A DNA stretch of 64,000 bases from Pectobacterium aroidearum (GCF_041228105.1 NZ_CP166097.1:3596001-3660000); one strand, 5' to 3'. Counted from the first letter of the stretch, positions 1 to 9,783 are shown. A program made the numbers and translations. Notes: generated by a model from the sequence alone, not told the origin.

Positions 1-77
1 ACCATCAGGAAAGCCGTCATTCGGCTATTCATTATGATGAAAAGCATGAGGCGAAAGGCCACCACCACAAGCATTAA
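1..77 (+). CDS. zitB: C-terminal end of zinc transporter ZitB (partial)
   Basis: The left edge cuts a plus-strand reading frame (phase beginning at base 3) that ends at the TAA at 75-77. The last 24 residues are rich in histidine and finish with GHHHKH. E. coli ZitB, a cation diffusion facilitator that exports zinc, also ends in a histidine-rich tail, and in E. coli the gene order is nadA-pnuC-zitB. Here the fragment converges on pnuC, 8 bp away, instead of following it in the same direction. The identification rests on the tail and on the neighbourhood only, since the membrane domain lies outside the window. Confidence 0.55.
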   Translation, partial: HQESRHSAIHYDEKHEAKGHHHKH

Positions 78-84
78 GTTTGGA

Positions 85-810
85 TTAAACGCCCTGTGAA
101 GCCGCGTTGACGCGGTTTTCCTGCGCGCTCTTAATCCATAGCCAGGAGCCGTTCAGCGCGATCAGCGTCAGGATCGCGTATTCTACCGCCATCGCGTAGA
201 CGCCCTGATAAGCAAAGATCACCACACTGATGACGTCAATCACGACCCACAGCAGCCAGTTCTCGACGTATTTACGCGTCATCAGTATCATCGCCACGAT
301 CGACAGCACCATCATGGTGGAATCCCAGAATGGGAACGCATCCGGCTGGAGAGTCGGCATCTGCACTGACAGCCCGAGCCCTTGCATACCAGAAACGGCA
401 ATACGCGTCAGCACGGCAAACACCGCATCAATGTAGAACGTCATCAAGCCAATCGCGACAACACACGCCACCGACCAGCCAATCAGTTTCTGCATTGGCA
501 ACCAGCGGATGCGCAGTTCCACTTCCTGCGAGTCCGTCTTGCGCGTCCAGGCATACCAGCCATAAATATTGGCGGCAAAAAAGAAGATTTGCAGCAACAG
601 GCTGGCATAGAGCTGAATCTGGAAAAAGATCACGGCGAACAGCGTGACGTTAATCAACCCGAACAGATAGTTGATGGTTTTTTCCTGACTCGCAAACCAA
701 ATACACAGCAGGCCAAACAGCGTACCGATCGCCTCAATCCAGGAAAGATCGTATCCCCCTTCCCCCAAAGGAATGTGAATTAAAATGTTGCTGGTACTAA
801 AAAAATCCAT
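85..810 (-). CDS. pnuC: Nicotinamide riboside transporter PnuC
   Basis: PnuC is an inner-membrane carrier that brings nicotinamide riboside into the cell for NAD salvage. The 241-residue product closely follows E. coli PnuC, including the N-terminus MDFFSTSNILIHIPLGEGGY, the segment NVTLFAVIFFQIQLYASLLL and the stretch PDAFPFWDS followed by MILMTRKYVENWLLWVVIDV. Several hydrophobic segments fit the seven-helix fold. I chose the ATG at 808-810, preceded by a GGTGGTGAG ribosome site, because it matches the E. coli start; an in-frame ATG six codons upstream is possible. It lies 58 bp downstream of nadA on the same strand and is probably cotranscribed with it, as in E. coli, where NadR regulates the pair. 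Confidence 0.95.
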   Translation of the reverse strand: MDFFSTSNILIHIPLGEGGYDLSWIEAIGTLFGLLCIWFASQEKTINYLFGLINVTLFAVIFFQIQLYASLLLQIFFFAANIYGWYAWTRKTDSQEVELRIRWLPMQKLIGWSVACVVAIGLMTFYIDAVFAVLTRIAVSGMQGLGLSVQMPTLQPDAFPFWDSTMMVLSIVAMILMTRKYVENWLLWVVIDVISVVIFAYQGVYAMAVEYAILTLIALNGSWLWIKSAQENRVNAASQGV

Positions 811-868
811 CTCACCACCCTGTCTCAATTATTGTAAGAAATGTCTATCAAGATGCCCTGATTCGCCG

Positions 869-1930
869 TCAGGCATTCCCTTTCACACGCAATTTTAGCG
901 AAGCCGCAAAATCCAGCATGCGATTCAGCGGGATTAATGCGCCTTCTCGCAGAGCGGCATCAACATGAATCTCATGAGCGCGTCCCCCTTGTTCCAGGCC
1001 GTTAGCAATCGCTTCCAGCCCATTCATCGCCATCCACGGACAGTGTGCACAACTGCGGCAGGTTGCCCCTTCACCCGCTGTCGGCGCTTCCAGCAACGTT
1101 TTCTCCGGGCAAGCCTGTTGCATCTTGTAGAAAATGCCGCGATCGGTCGCCACAATCAGTTCGCGCTGCGGCAACGTTTTTGCCGCCTGAATCAGTTGGC
1201 TGGTCGACCCAACGGCATCAGCCATCTCTACCACGCTTTGCGGCGACTCTGGATGGACCAGAATTGCCGCATCCGGGTACAGGATCTTCATGCGCTTCAG
1301 CGCCTGCGTTTTAAATTCGTCATGCACAATGCACGCGCCTTGCCAGCACAGTACATCCGCTCCTGTCTGCTTTTGTACATAGCTTCCCAGATGACGGTCC
1401 GGTGCCCAGATAATCTTTTCTCCCAGGCTATCCAGATGCTCGATCAACTCCACCGCGATACTGGATGTGACCACCCAATCGGCACGCGCCTTTACCGCCG
1501 CCGACGTATTGGCATACACCACTACCGTGCGATCCGGATGTGCATCGCAAAAACGACTGAATTCATCAACGGGGCAACCGAGATCGAGCGAGCATTCGGC
1601 TTCCAACGTGGGCATCAGAATCGTTTTTTCTGGATTGAGTATCTTAGCGGTTTCCCCCATGAAGCGGACCCCCGCCACCAACAGTGTCGATGCCGAATGG
1701 GTGCTGCCGAATCGCGCCATTTCCAGCGAGTCCGCCACGCAGCCACCGGTTTCCTCTGCCAGCGCCTGAATTTCAGGATCGGTATAGTAGTGCGCTACCA
1801 TGACGGCGTTTCTTTCCCGCAGCAGTGTTTTTATCCTGCTACGATAGTGCTGTTTCGCCTCAGCCGATAATGGCTTCGGTTTCGGCGGAAACGGATAAAT
1901 GGTCTCATTGCTATCAAAAAGGATACTCAT
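869..1930 (-). CDS. nadA: Quinolinate synthase NadA
   Basis: NadA is the cytoplasmic [4Fe-4S] enzyme that condenses iminoaspartate (from NadB) with dihydroxyacetone phosphate to make quinolinate, the first stable intermediate of NAD synthesis. The 353-residue product has the expected cysteines, including [22 protein letters not shown] and the C-terminal cluster [10 protein letters not shown]; three family cysteines bind the cluster. The start was set at the ATG at 1928-1930 ([16 protein letters not shown]), which gives close to the usual E. coli length of 347; the open frame continues 27 codons upstream but that extension does not look like NadA. The gene heads a nadA-pnuC unit. A possible NadR half-palindrome lies about 140 bp upstream. 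Confidence 0.96.
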   Translation of the reverse strand: MSILFDSNETIYPFPPKPKPLSAEAKQHYRSRIKTLLRERNAVMVAHYYTDPEIQALAEETGGCVADSLEMARFGSTHSASTLLVAGVRFMGETAKILNPEKTILMPTLEAECSLDLGCPVDEFSRFCDAHPDRTVVVYANTSAAVKARADWVVTSSIAVELIEHLDSLGEKIIWAPDRHLGSYVQKQTGADVLCWQGACIVHDEFKTQALKRMKILYPDAAILVHPESPQSVVEMADAVGSTSQLIQAAKTLPQRELIVATDRGIFYKMQQACPEKTLLEAPTAGEGATCRSCAHCPWMAMNGLEAIANGLEQGGRAHEIHVDAALREGALIPLNRMLDFAASLKLRVKGNA

Positions 1931-2066
1931 ATGGATTTCCACGATGACAACTCGGGTTGTAACACCGGATACTGATTCACTATCAGCCTCGGAGTTTTTT
2001 ATCCTAAACAAAATACCGAAAAAACGCCCTAAAGTCGCGGTGTTTTTTCTAGGCAGCTCACCATTT

Positions 2067-2084
2067 TGTTTAATATGCTTAAAA
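2067..2084 (-). promoter_or_regulatory. Possible NadR operator upstream of nadA
   Basis: The bases TGTTTA-ATATGC-TTAAAA resemble the NadR box TGTTTA-N6-TAAACA: one half site is perfect and the other matches 4 of 6 positions. It lies 137 bp upstream of the nadA start codon. NadR represses nadA-pnuC in E. coli when NAD is plentiful. The region is AT-rich, so a chance match is possible. Confidence 0.35.
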
Positions 2085-2170
2085 TATCGATAGGTAATGC
2101 GTGAATGGTGTTACTTATAGAAAAAAGATGTAGAAAAGAAACGTAGAAGAGAGACAAGGAGAGAAATGGC

Positions 2171-2569
2171 ATGGCCAGCCTCTATATCAGAATATATCGC
2201 GATACCCTGACCGTTAGAAACGTGGAGACAAAACAAGAAGTGACAGAGAAGTCAGAAACGCCTTTTACCACCACACGCTTACTGCTCGGTCAGATGATTC
2301 CGGCGATGAAACTATTGGATCGACTCACGCGCAAGGTAGCAGCCAACCGACTGATTAATTTATTCTCCTCGCACAATGTCATCATTCATGCCATGGAAAT
2401 GAATGAAGGCGGACACAGCCAGGTCGAATTTGCCAGCTACATAGAGCTAGCCAAGAGCATCAGCCCGCAAGGAAAGCATATTTATGTCTGTAGCAAAAAT
2501 GTGCCGCTTACCGACCAGGAAGTCACACAAATTTTTAGCGGCGACATGCCCTCAATCGTCAGCCGCTAA
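2171..2569 (+). CDS. YjaA-like small protein, similar to part of MreB
   Basis: The 132-residue product resembles E. coli YjaA, a stress-induced protein of unknown function: both begin with a short SLYIRIYRDTLTVR-type strand, then have a basic helix and the signature AMEMNEGGHSQVE near the middle, followed by HIYVCSKNVPLTDQEV. The helix-strand pattern around residues 35-85 (LLLGQMIPAMKLLDRLT, then a VIIHAMEMNEGG strand) is reminiscent of the MreB segment ADFFVTEKMLQHFI and its VLVCVP strand, so this may be a shrunken MreB-like fold without the ATP site; that is my inference. An AAGGAG ribosome site at 2156-2161 supports the start. It is a monocistron divergent from nadA. No signal peptide or membrane segment is evident. 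Confidence 0.7.
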   Translation: MASLYIRIYRDTLTVRNVETKQEVTEKSETPFTTTRLLLGQMIPAMKLLDRLTRKVAANRLINLFSSHNVIIHAMEMNEGGHSQVEFASYIELAKSISPQGKHIYVCSKNVPLTDQEVTQIFSGDMPSIVSR

Positions 2570-2583
2570 TCAGGCGTCGCCCT

Positions 2584-3300
2584 TTAGGCGAAGAGGCGAT
2601 GCCAGTAGAGCGAGATAGGTATAACCAGAACCAAAGCAGGCAGGAAGTTAACCACCGCAAAGGATTTAATCTGCGCGATCCTCAGCCCTACCGCAATCAT
2701 GATAATGCCGCCACAGGCAGAAAAGTCACCCATCGTGATATCTGTCATAAAGGGCATAATCAATTTGGCAGAGAAGAACAGCAGCGTCTGGACAATAACC
2801 TGTGGTATCGCAATCGACATCACAGCAAGACCCAGCGTGATGGAAAAAATCAGCGCGGTAAAAATATCCAAAGCAGATTTGATGATCAGCAGTTGATAAT
2901 CACCGGTTAATCCTTCCGTCAATGCGCCCACCACGCCGGTACCGCTGGCGCAAAATAGAACGATTAATGCAGTAAAGTTCTGAGTGTAGACATCCTGTGG
3001 TAAGCGGTGCTCTTGTGCAGGCAAAACGCGGTTTAGCCCTCTCTGAATCATCGTTCCAGCCCACTGCACACCAGACTCCATGCGGAGCAGCTCGCCTAAC
3101 GCCACGCCAATCACGATAGCCAACGCCACCGCAGGCAACTGCTGGACTTTAACAACCAGCGTGATCCCCATTGCAATCGACACCATCGCAAACGCTGGCG
3201 GAAGGCCATCTTGCAAACGCTGAGGGATAAAACGACGTAAAACAATGCCCAAGCCACTACCAATCAAGATAGCAGCACCATTAATCAACGGACCAATCAT
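2584..3300 (-). CDS. DUF554 family membrane protein (YqgA-like)
   Basis: The 238-residue product is an integral membrane protein of the DUF554 family, to which E. coli YqgA belongs. The N-terminus MIGPLINGAAILIGSGLGIV is typical, followed by the conserved CASGTGVVGALTEGLTGDYQLLIIKSA region (about 116-142), where family members carry a glycine-rich turn between helices. I count six or seven hydrophobic segments. The biochemical function of the family is not known to me; transport has been proposed from the topology only. The gene converges on the YjaA-like gene with 14 bp between their ends and is read away from the tRNA-Lys locus. It is absent from this position in E. coli. Confidence 0.85.
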   Translation of the reverse strand: MIGPLINGAAILIGSGLGIVLRRFIPQRLQDGLPPAFAMVSIAMGITLVVKVQQLPAVALAIVIGVALGELLRMESGVQWAGTMIQRGLNRVLPAQEHRLPQDVYTQNFTALIVLFCASGTGVVGALTEGLTGDYQLLIIKSALDIFTALIFSITLGLAVMSIAIPQVIVQTLLFFSAKLIMPFMTDITMGDFSACGGIIMIAVGLRIAQIKSFAVVNFLPALVLVIPISLYWHRLFA

Positions 3301-3533
3301 ATATCTTCCTAAACAGGGCTACAGCCGCTTCCCTGTGGCAGTGACTCCATTCCGCTCGATAGGATGAGAAAACAGTTCCTGACGGGCTATATAGTCCATG
3401 GAGAGGGATAAATGCCTAATATACTCCAAAGCCTGAACGAGCAGGGAATGATAATGAGTTTTATCGTATCGATATGACACGTGCTATATGGCTTAAAGTG
3501 GATTTATTTGAGGAGGGAATGCTACATCTTAGA
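3301..3533. other. Intergenic DNA before the tRNA-Lys relics
   Basis: No gene is evident. The right part, from GACACG at 3476, is a diverged copy of the spacer that lies beside the first intact tRNA-Lys (from GACACG at 3815). The offset of about 340 bp indicates an old tandem duplication. Confidence 0.5.
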
Positions 3534-3640
3534 TGGTGGGTCATGCAGAATGCACCCAGCCTTCCGGGTCAACGCTAGCGCATTGCTGTCGCGCTTCGAT
3601 CGGCTAGAACGTGCGACCAATTAATAAAAAGTCACTGTGT
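3534..3640 (-). pseudogene. Decayed tRNA-Lys split by a GC-rich repeat (relic A)
   Basis: Bases 3534-3550 match the 3' end of tRNA-Lys (TGGTGGGTC-TGCAG) with substitutions. About 58 bp of unrelated GC-rich sequence follows (3551-3608). The tRNA match then resumes with GTGCGACCAATTAATAAAAAGTC, a diverged anticodon-arm region. The break falls in the T loop, the GATTCGAAC part of the intact gene. The 5' part of the gene is too decayed to recognise and no cloverleaf could form, so this is a tRNA pseudogene on the minus strand. Confidence 0.8.
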
Positions 3641-3700
3641 TCATTATGCGGTAATTAGAAAAGCGAAGGTTGTCTAATTTGGAATTGTACTACTAGAAGA

Positions 3701-3803
3701 TGGTGGGTCGTGCAGGATTACTCGTCCTATGGACTCGCCCCTTCGGGGTCAACGCTGACGCGTTGCTGTCTCGCTTCGCTCGGCTCGAACCTGAGCGCAG
3801 GTT
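3701..3803 (-). pseudogene. Second tRNA-Lys relic joined to the same repeat (relic B)
   Basis: Bases 3701-3719 are identical to the 3' terminal 19 bases of the intact tRNA-Lys genes as read on this strand (TGGTGGGTCGTGCAGGATT). The sequence then departs into a repeat containing CTTCGGGGTCAACGCTGACG and TCTCGCTTCGCTCGGCTCGA, closely similar to the insert in relic A. No tRNA body follows, only the spacer shared with the first intact gene. It looks like a tRNA end left behind by repeat insertion or by recombination between tandem copies. Confidence 0.75.
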
Positions 3804-3874
3804 CTCACCTACACGACACGTGCGATATATGACTTAAAATGAATTTATTCGAGAAAGGAATGCTACTGCTGAAA

Positions 3875-3950
3875 TGGTGGGTCGTGCAGGATTCGAACCT
3901 GCGACCAATTGATTAAAAGTCAACTGCTCTACCGACTGAGCTAACGACCC
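3875..3950 (-). tRNA. tRNA-Lys (anticodon UUU), copy 1
   Basis: The complementary strand reads GGGTCGTTAGCTCAGTCGGT and onward to an encoded CCA, 76 bases in all. It has a seven-base acceptor stem, the GTTCGAATC T loop and a CTTTTAA anticodon loop with anticodon TTT. It lies downstream of cpoB on the same strand, the position of the lysT-valT-lysW-valZ-lysYZQ cluster in E. coli; the valine tRNA genes of that cluster are not seen here. Confidence 0.97.
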
Positions 3951-3987
3951 GCAATGCGGAACTGCTTACTGATATCACTCTTGAAAT

Positions 3988-4063
3988 TGGTGGGTCGTGC
4001 AGGATTCGAACCTGCGACCAATTGATTAAAAGTCAACTGCTCTACCGACTGAGCTAACGACCC
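3988..4063 (-). tRNA. tRNA-Lys (anticodon UUU), copy 2
   Basis: This 76-base gene is identical in sequence to copy 1, with encoded CCA and anticodon TTT, and lies 37 bp upstream of it in the direction of transcription. The pair is probably transcribed as one precursor, perhaps by readthrough from the tol-pal operon or from its own promoter between 4064 and 4188. Confidence 0.97.
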
Positions 4064-4188
4064 AATTTCATGCTGCTTTAGCGTTTTGCTGTTTGCCTTG
4101 GCAACGGCGGCACATATTACTGATTTAAATTTTCAGCGCAACCTATTTTCTTAAAAAACTGTTTGATTGCTTACTCTTAAGACGTTTA

Positions 4189-4225
4189 GGCACAAAAACC
4201 GCTCATGCTGCGCAATTTTTGTGCC
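4189..4225 (-). terminator. Inverted repeat after cpoB, possible terminator
   Basis: GGCACAAAAA at 4189-4198 pairs with TTTTTGTGCC at 4216-4225, enclosing a 17-base loop. It lies 14 bp after the cpoB stop codon. It lacks a clean T-run beyond the stem, so it may act as an RNA-stabilising hairpin or partial terminator between cpoB and the tRNA genes. Confidence 0.45.
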
Positions 4226-4238
4226 AATTAATACGGTA

Positions 4239-5015
4239 TTACGATCCGGCTAAACGCTTTTGCGCCTGCTTTGCACTTTCTGTATTGGGGTACATTTTTA
4301 CAACTTGCTGGTAAACGGCCTTGGCTTTATCTGCCTGACCTTTTTCCTGCATGATCACCCCAACCTTCAGCAAGGCTTCGGAACTTTTTGGTGACTTGGG
4401 ATAATTTTTAACAACGTTGGCGAAATAGTACGCCGCATCGTCCTTTTTCCCCTTGTTGTAATTCAACTGACCAAGCCAATAGTTAGCATTAGGTTGATAC
4501 GTTGAATCGGGGTACTTCTTGACGAATGCCTGAAATGCGCTGATCGCCTGATCGTACTGTTTTTTCTCCAGCACGAGCGCGACTGCAGCATTGTAATCAG
4601 TATTCGCATCACCCGTACTGGCCGGTGCCGCCGTATTGGCCGCACCGGTGTCAGTACCCGCAGCAGCGGCAGGTGTGCCATCTGTCGTCGGTGTAGAAGA
4701 TGATTGCGAACTTAATCCATCAATCTGCTGATAGATCTGCTTCTGCCGTTCAACAACCTGATTCAACTGATACTGACTTTCCTGAATCTGCCCACGGAGG
4801 CTGTCAATATCACGCTGATTATCAGAGAGCTGCTGCTGAAGTTGGGTTAAAAGCTGACTGTGAGCGTTAGAAATACGCTCCAATTGAGTGACACGGTCTT
4901 CGACCGAGCCTGAGCCGACATTACTGATTGGCGCTTGGGCAGTAGCGGCCCAAGGGACCGCTACGCCAACCAGTAACGACAGACCCAACAGGTGACGTCT
5001 GAAGTTACTGCTCAT
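4239..5015 (-). CDS. cpoB: Cell division coordinator CpoB
   Basis: CpoB (formerly YbgF) is a periplasmic protein that links the Tol-Pal machine to peptidoglycan synthesis by PBP1B during division. The 258-residue product has a cleavable signal peptide ending at about residue 27 (AATAQA), a coiled-coil region rich in glutamine (about 38-100) that mediates trimerisation in the family, an alanine/threonine-rich linker, and C-terminal TPR repeats (DYNAAVALVLEKKQYDQAIS, then NYWLGQLNYNKGKKDDAAYY). It is the last gene of the tol-pal unit and starts 9 bp after the pal stop codon, as in E. coli. Confidence 0.96.
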   Translation of the reverse strand: MSSNFRRHLLGLSLLVGVAVPWAATAQAPISNVGSGSVEDRVTQLERISNAHSQLLTQLQQQLSDNQRDIDSLRGQIQESQYQLNQVVERQKQIYQQIDGLSSQSSSTPTTDGTPAAAAGTDTGAANTAAPASTGDANTDYNAAVALVLEKKQYDQAISAFQAFVKKYPDSTYQPNANYWLGQLNYNKGKKDDAAYYFANVVKNYPKSPKSSEALLKVGVIMQEKGQADKAKAVYQQVVKMYPNTESAKQAQKRLAGS

Positions 5016-5024
5016 GCGATTCTC

Positions 5025-5534
5025 TTAATATACCAGAACGGCACGACGGTTTTTGGCATATGCCGCTTCGTCATGACCGAGAACAGCTGGTTTCTCTTTA
5101 CCGTAAGAAACGATAGAGATCTGATCGGAAGAAACGCCTTTACCTTGCAGGTACATTTGTACCGCGTTGGCACGACGCTCACCCAGAGCGATGTTGTATT
5201 CTGGCGTACCGCGTTCGTCCGCGTGACCTTCGATAGTCACTTTGTAAGACGGGTTGCTACGCAGGAATGCAGCGTGTGCGTCCAGCATCTGAGCGAATTC
5301 AGAGCTCACATCGTACTTATCCAGACCGAAGTAAACGATGTTGTTGCGCTGTAATTCTTGCATCTGCAAACGAGCTTGCTCAGAAGAAGACATGTTGCCG
5401 CCGTCCATCATGCCGTTGTTGCCAGCACCCATGGAAGATTGGTCATTGTCCGCATTCTTGTTGGAGCTACAAGCGGCCACTGCCAGTACCGGCAGAGCCA
5501 ACATCAGGCCTTTCAGCACTTTATTGAATTGCAT
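5025..5534 (-). CDS. pal: Peptidoglycan-associated lipoprotein Pal
   Basis: Pal is an outer-membrane lipoprotein that binds peptidoglycan and TolB and draws the outer membrane inward at the septum. The 169-residue product has a lipoprotein signal peptide with lipobox LAVAAC at residues 17-22, a glycine, serine and methionine-rich linker, and an OmpA-like domain from about residue 65 with the motifs [16 protein letters not shown] and [13 protein letters not shown] that contact diaminopimelate. It starts 40 bp after tolB and is followed by cpoB. Confidence 0.98.
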   Translation of the reverse strand: MQFNKVLKGLMLALPVLAVAACSSNKNADNDQSSMGAGNNGMMDGGNMSSSEQARLQMQELQRNNIVYFGLDKYDVSSEFAQMLDAHAAFLRSNPSYKVTIEGHADERGTPEYNIALGERRANAVQMYLQGKGVSSDQISIVSYGKEKPAVLGHDEAAYAKNRRAVLVY

Positions 5535-5574
5535 TTCTTATGTCCTTTGACGAGTTTATTGTACATATCTGTAC

Positions 5575-6867
5575 TTATAGATACGGCGACCAGGCAGGGA
5601 ATTTAACCTGTCCATCAGTAGCCGGAAGACGCGCTTTGAAACGTCCATCTGTCGAAACCAGCTGTAGCACTGACCCCAGTCCTTGTTTAGAGCTGTAGAT
5701 CACCATCGTGCCATTCGGTGCGATACTTGGCGTTTCGTCCAGGAACGTGTCCGTTAATACTTGTACGGCACCCGTTACCAGATCCAGTTTGGAAATATGC
5801 TGAGCTCCACCATTAGAGCCAACCGTTACCAAAAATTTCCCGTCGGCGCTCACATCAGCATCCTGATTCTGGGCACCTTCCCAGGTCAGACGCTGTGGTG
5901 CACCGCCGTTAGCATTAACTTTGTAAACCTGAGGACGACCAGCCTGGTCTGAAGTATAGGCCAAGGTCTGGCTGTCTGGGAACCAAGTTGGCTCCGTGTT
6001 ATTGCTGCGGCCATCGGTCACCTGACTGATTTGCCCAGATGCCAGATTCATTACATACAGGTTCAGGCTACCGCTCTTGGAAAGCGCGAATGCCAGTTTG
6101 CTGCCATCAGGAGAGAAAGAAGGCGCACCGTTGTGACGTGGGAAGGAAGCAACCTGACGGATTGCACCATTTGCCAGCGTCTGGATAACCAGAGCAGAAC
6201 GGCCACTTTCAAACGTTACATAAGCGAGTTTGCTACCGTCAGCAGACCAAGCCGGAGACATCAGCGGCTGTGGTGAACGGTGAACAACAAACTGGTTGTA
6301 ACCGTCATAGTCTGCAACGCGCAGTTCATAAGGGAACTGACCGCCGTTGGTCTGAACAACGTAAGCGATACGGGTACGGAATGCACCTTTGATGCCGCTC
6401 AGCTTCTCAAACACTTCATCACTTGCCGTGTGCGCAGCATAACGCAACCATTGCTTGGTGACTTTGAACTGGTTCTGAGCCAGAACGTTACCTGGGTTAC
6501 CCGAGGTATCGACAAGCTGATAGGAAACCAGATAGCTGCCATCGGCACTCGGTTGAACCTGACCAACCACAACCGCATCAATGCCCAGCGCCGTCCATGC
6601 AGCAGGAGTAACCTCAGATGCTGTAGCAGGCTGTTGCGGCATGCGGTTTGCATCGATCGGATTAAATTTACCGCTATTACGTAAATCAGCACCCACGATG
6701 CCGCCTACGTCTTCAGGCGCAGCACCCGGCCCCGCCCATTTGAACGGAACTACACCAATAGGGCGCGCAGAGTCTACCCCTTGGGTAATCTCTATACGTA
6801 CTTCCGCGTGCAGCACCGCTGCCCACAGCATTAAAAAGCTTACTGCAACTTTCAGTACATGCTTCAT
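5575..6867 (-). CDS. tolB: Tol-Pal system protein TolB
   Basis: TolB is a periplasmic protein that binds Pal and, through its N-terminus, TolA. The 430-residue product (also 430 in E. coli) has a signal peptide ending LHA, giving a mature start EVRIEI; the mature N-terminal residues form the TolA box in the family. The N-terminal domain is followed from about residue 200 by beta-propeller blades with repeated motifs of the type [29 protein letters not shown] and [14 protein letters not shown]. It lies 138 bp after tolA. Confidence 0.98.
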   Translation of the reverse strand: MKHVLKVAVSFLMLWAAVLHAEVRIEITQGVDSARPIGVVPFKWAGPGAAPEDVGGIVGADLRNSGKFNPIDANRMPQQPATASEVTPAAWTALGIDAVVVGQVQPSADGSYLVSYQLVDTSGNPGNVLAQNQFKVTKQWLRYAAHTASDEVFEKLSGIKGAFRTRIAYVVQTNGGQFPYELRVADYDGYNQFVVHRSPQPLMSPAWSADGSKLAYVTFESGRSALVIQTLANGAIRQVASFPRHNGAPSFSPDGSKLAFALSKSGSLNLYVMNLASGQISQVTDGRSNNTEPTWFPDSQTLAYTSDQAGRPQVYKVNANGGAPQRLTWEGAQNQDADVSADGKFLVTVGSNGGAQHISKLDLVTGAVQVLTDTFLDETPSIAPNGTMVIYSSKQGLGSVLQLVSTDGRFKARLPATDGQVKFPAWSPYL

Positions 6868-7005
6868 CTCATCTCCCTTATCCAGACGCGAAGTCTACGA
6901 TAAATTAGCAGAATTTTAACAAAAACAAACCAATGTCAACAAAACAACATAACCTGGTTTATTTACCATCGTAATAATCTTAAATCTATTGGGTAAACAG
7001 CCCGG

Positions 7006-8193
7006 TTACTGCGGTTTAAAGTCTATTGGCGCATTTTTGAAAGCCTCATAAACCTCTGTGCTCGGTGGCTTCGGTATTTTGGCCTGTTTGGCAGCCGCAA
7101 TAGCCGCCTGACATAACGCCGGATCGCCGCCTTCAGCAGTGACATCAATCAGCAAGCCATCTGGCGCCAGTTTAATCCGTAATGTACAGGTGCGCCCTTT
7201 GTAGAGCTGCCAGTCATAAAACTTGCTCTGAATGGCTGAACGCACCTGACCGCCATAACTATCCAGCGCCGCACCTGATGCACCGCTCTTCTTATTGTTG
7301 CCTGCGCCCGCAGGCGCACCGCCGCCAGACTTCGGCGCATTTTTCGATGAAGCCAAACCGCCCAGCAAATCATCAACGGCACTTTCCTGCTTAGCCGCTT
7401 CTGCTGCTGCTTTCTTTTTCTCATCTGCGGCTTTCTTAGCCGCAGCAGCTGCTTCTGCTTTTTTTGCTGCTTCAGCATCGGCTTTTTGCTTAGCGGCCTC
7501 GGCGGCTGCTTTTTGTTTAGCCTGTTCAGCTTCTTTTGCTGCCTCTGCGGCAGCCTTTGCTGCTTCTGCTTTCGCGGTTTCTGCCGCCTTCTGCTTAGCA
7601 GCTTCAGCGGCTTTTTCTTTAGCCTCTTCTTCCGCCTGCTTCTTAGCAGCAGCGGCTGCAGCCGCTTGTTTCTTCACTTCGTCTTCCGCTTTCTTTTTAG
7701 CGTCTGCTGCAGCTTTTGCCTGTTGTTCGGCTTCAGCCTTCGCTTTTGCAGCGGCAGCTTCGGCTTGCTTCTGCTGTTCTTTTGCCTGCTGAGCTGCCGC
7801 TTCAGCCTGCTTACGCTGATCTGCCTGTTCCTGAGCCTGCTTTTTCGCTTCTTCCTGCGCTTGCAGACGCTCTTTTTCCAGCTCTTTCAGCCGCTGCTGC
7901 TCAGCGGCTTGCTTCTGTTGAAGCTCTTCGGCCTGCCGTTCAACCTGCTTTTGACGCTGCTGTTCAGAACGTTTCGCATCAGTCTGTTGCTGCTGCTGGC
8001 GGTTATACTGCTCCACCACTGCGCTCGGATCGACCATCACAGCATCAATTGACGAGCCTCCGCCGCCCCCGCTGGCATCCATCGTTTGCGTCGACGAACT
8101 CCAGAGCAGCAAAGCAATCAGTATGACGTGCAAAACAGCCGAGATAATAACGGCGCGTTTCAGCTTATCGTTTTGTTCGTTTGCCTTTAACAC
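7006..8193 (-). CDS. tolA: Tol-Pal system protein TolA
   Basis: TolA is the inner-membrane protein that spans the periplasm and transmits TolQR proton-motive energy to TolB and Pal. The 395-residue product has a transmembrane helix at about residues 14-34, then a glycine turn (SGGGGGSS), a long helical domain II of about 200 residues made almost only of alanine, lysine, glutamate and glutamine with many KAEAAA and KKAA repeats, a glycine/serine linker, and domain III from about residue 300 (LDSYGGQVRSAIQSKFYDWQ). Domain II length varies between species; E. coli TolA has 421 residues. Domain III is the receptor for group A colicins and filamentous phage in E. coli. Confidence 0.97.
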   Translation of the reverse strand: MLKANEQNDKLKRAVIISAVLHVILIALLLWSSSTQTMDASGGGGGSSIDAVMVDPSAVVEQYNRQQQQQTDAKRSEQQRQKQVERQAEELQQKQAAEQQRLKELEKERLQAQEEAKKQAQEQADQRKQAEAAAQQAKEQQKQAEAAAAKAKAEAEQQAKAAADAKKKAEDEVKKQAAAAAAAKKQAEEEAKEKAAEAAKQKAAETAKAEAAKAAAEAAKEAEQAKQKAAAEAAKQKADAEAAKKAEAAAAAKKAADEKKKAAAEAAKQESAVDDLLGGLASSKNAPKSGGGAPAGAGNNKKSGASGAALDSYGGQVRSAIQSKFYDWQLYKGRTCTLRIKLAPDGLLIDVTAEGGDPALCQAAIAAAKQAKIPKPPSTEVYEAFKNAPIDFKPQ

Positions 8194-8257
8194 AAGCGAT
8201 TCCCAAAAACAGTGTTGCCAGAAATAGGCTTAACGATCATTACCGTGATGTGCTCAT

Positions 8258-8683
8258 TTAAATCGGTTGTGTCATCAAACCAACGGATTTTACGCCAGCT
8301 TGATGCAACAAATTCAACGCTTTAATGATCTCATCATAAGGAACATCCTTCGCGCCACCAATCAAAAAGACCGTCTTAGGGTTGGTTGCCAGTCGCGATT
8401 GCGCTTCGGCAACCACCTGCTCTGCCGGGAGTTGCTCCATACGGTTTTGCTCAACAACCAGACTATATTGCCCTATACCTGAAACCTCTACGATCACGGG
8501 CGGATTGTCGTTGCTGGAGACCGTTTTTGAATCGGTCGCATCAGGCAGATCCACCTCGACGCTCTGCGTAATAATCGGCGCAGTCGCCATAAAAATCAGC
8601 AACAGCACTAACAGCACGTCCAGTAGCGGAACAATGTTGATCTCGGATTTCAGCTCACGACGGCCTCTGCGTACTCGTGCCAT
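8258..8683 (-). CDS. tolR: Tol-Pal system protein TolR
   Basis: TolR, with TolQ, forms the proton channel that drives TolA. The 141-residue product is an ExbD-family protein: a basic cytoplasmic start (MARVRRGRRELKSEINIVPL), one transmembrane helix at about residues 18-37 with the proton-carrying aspartate in LLDVLLVLLLIFMA, and a periplasmic domain with the motif EVDLPDATDSK. It starts 12 bp after tolQ and ends 64 bp before tolA. Confidence 0.98.
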   Translation of the reverse strand: MARVRRGRRELKSEINIVPLLDVLLVLLLIFMATAPIITQSVEVDLPDATDSKTVSSNDNPPVIVEVSGIGQYSLVVEQNRMEQLPAEQVVAEAQSRLATNPKTVFLIGGAKDVPYDEIIKALNLLHQAGVKSVGLMTQPI

Positions 8684-8695
8684 GATCCCCCCTGA

Positions 8696-9783
<1,088 letters not shown>

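Noticed and set aside
3534..3803. tRNA relics considered as an integration site (attachment site) of a genomic island
   Set aside because: tRNA 3' fragments often mark island ends, but no integrase, island genes or change in backbone order lies between them; only the GC-rich repeat and spacer do.
7295..8126. Long plus-strand open frames opposite tolA, rich in alanine, serine, cysteine, leucine and phenylalanine
   Set aside because: They are antisense shadows of the low-complexity Ala/Lys/Glu-rich domain of TolA and have no ribosome sites or family resemblance.
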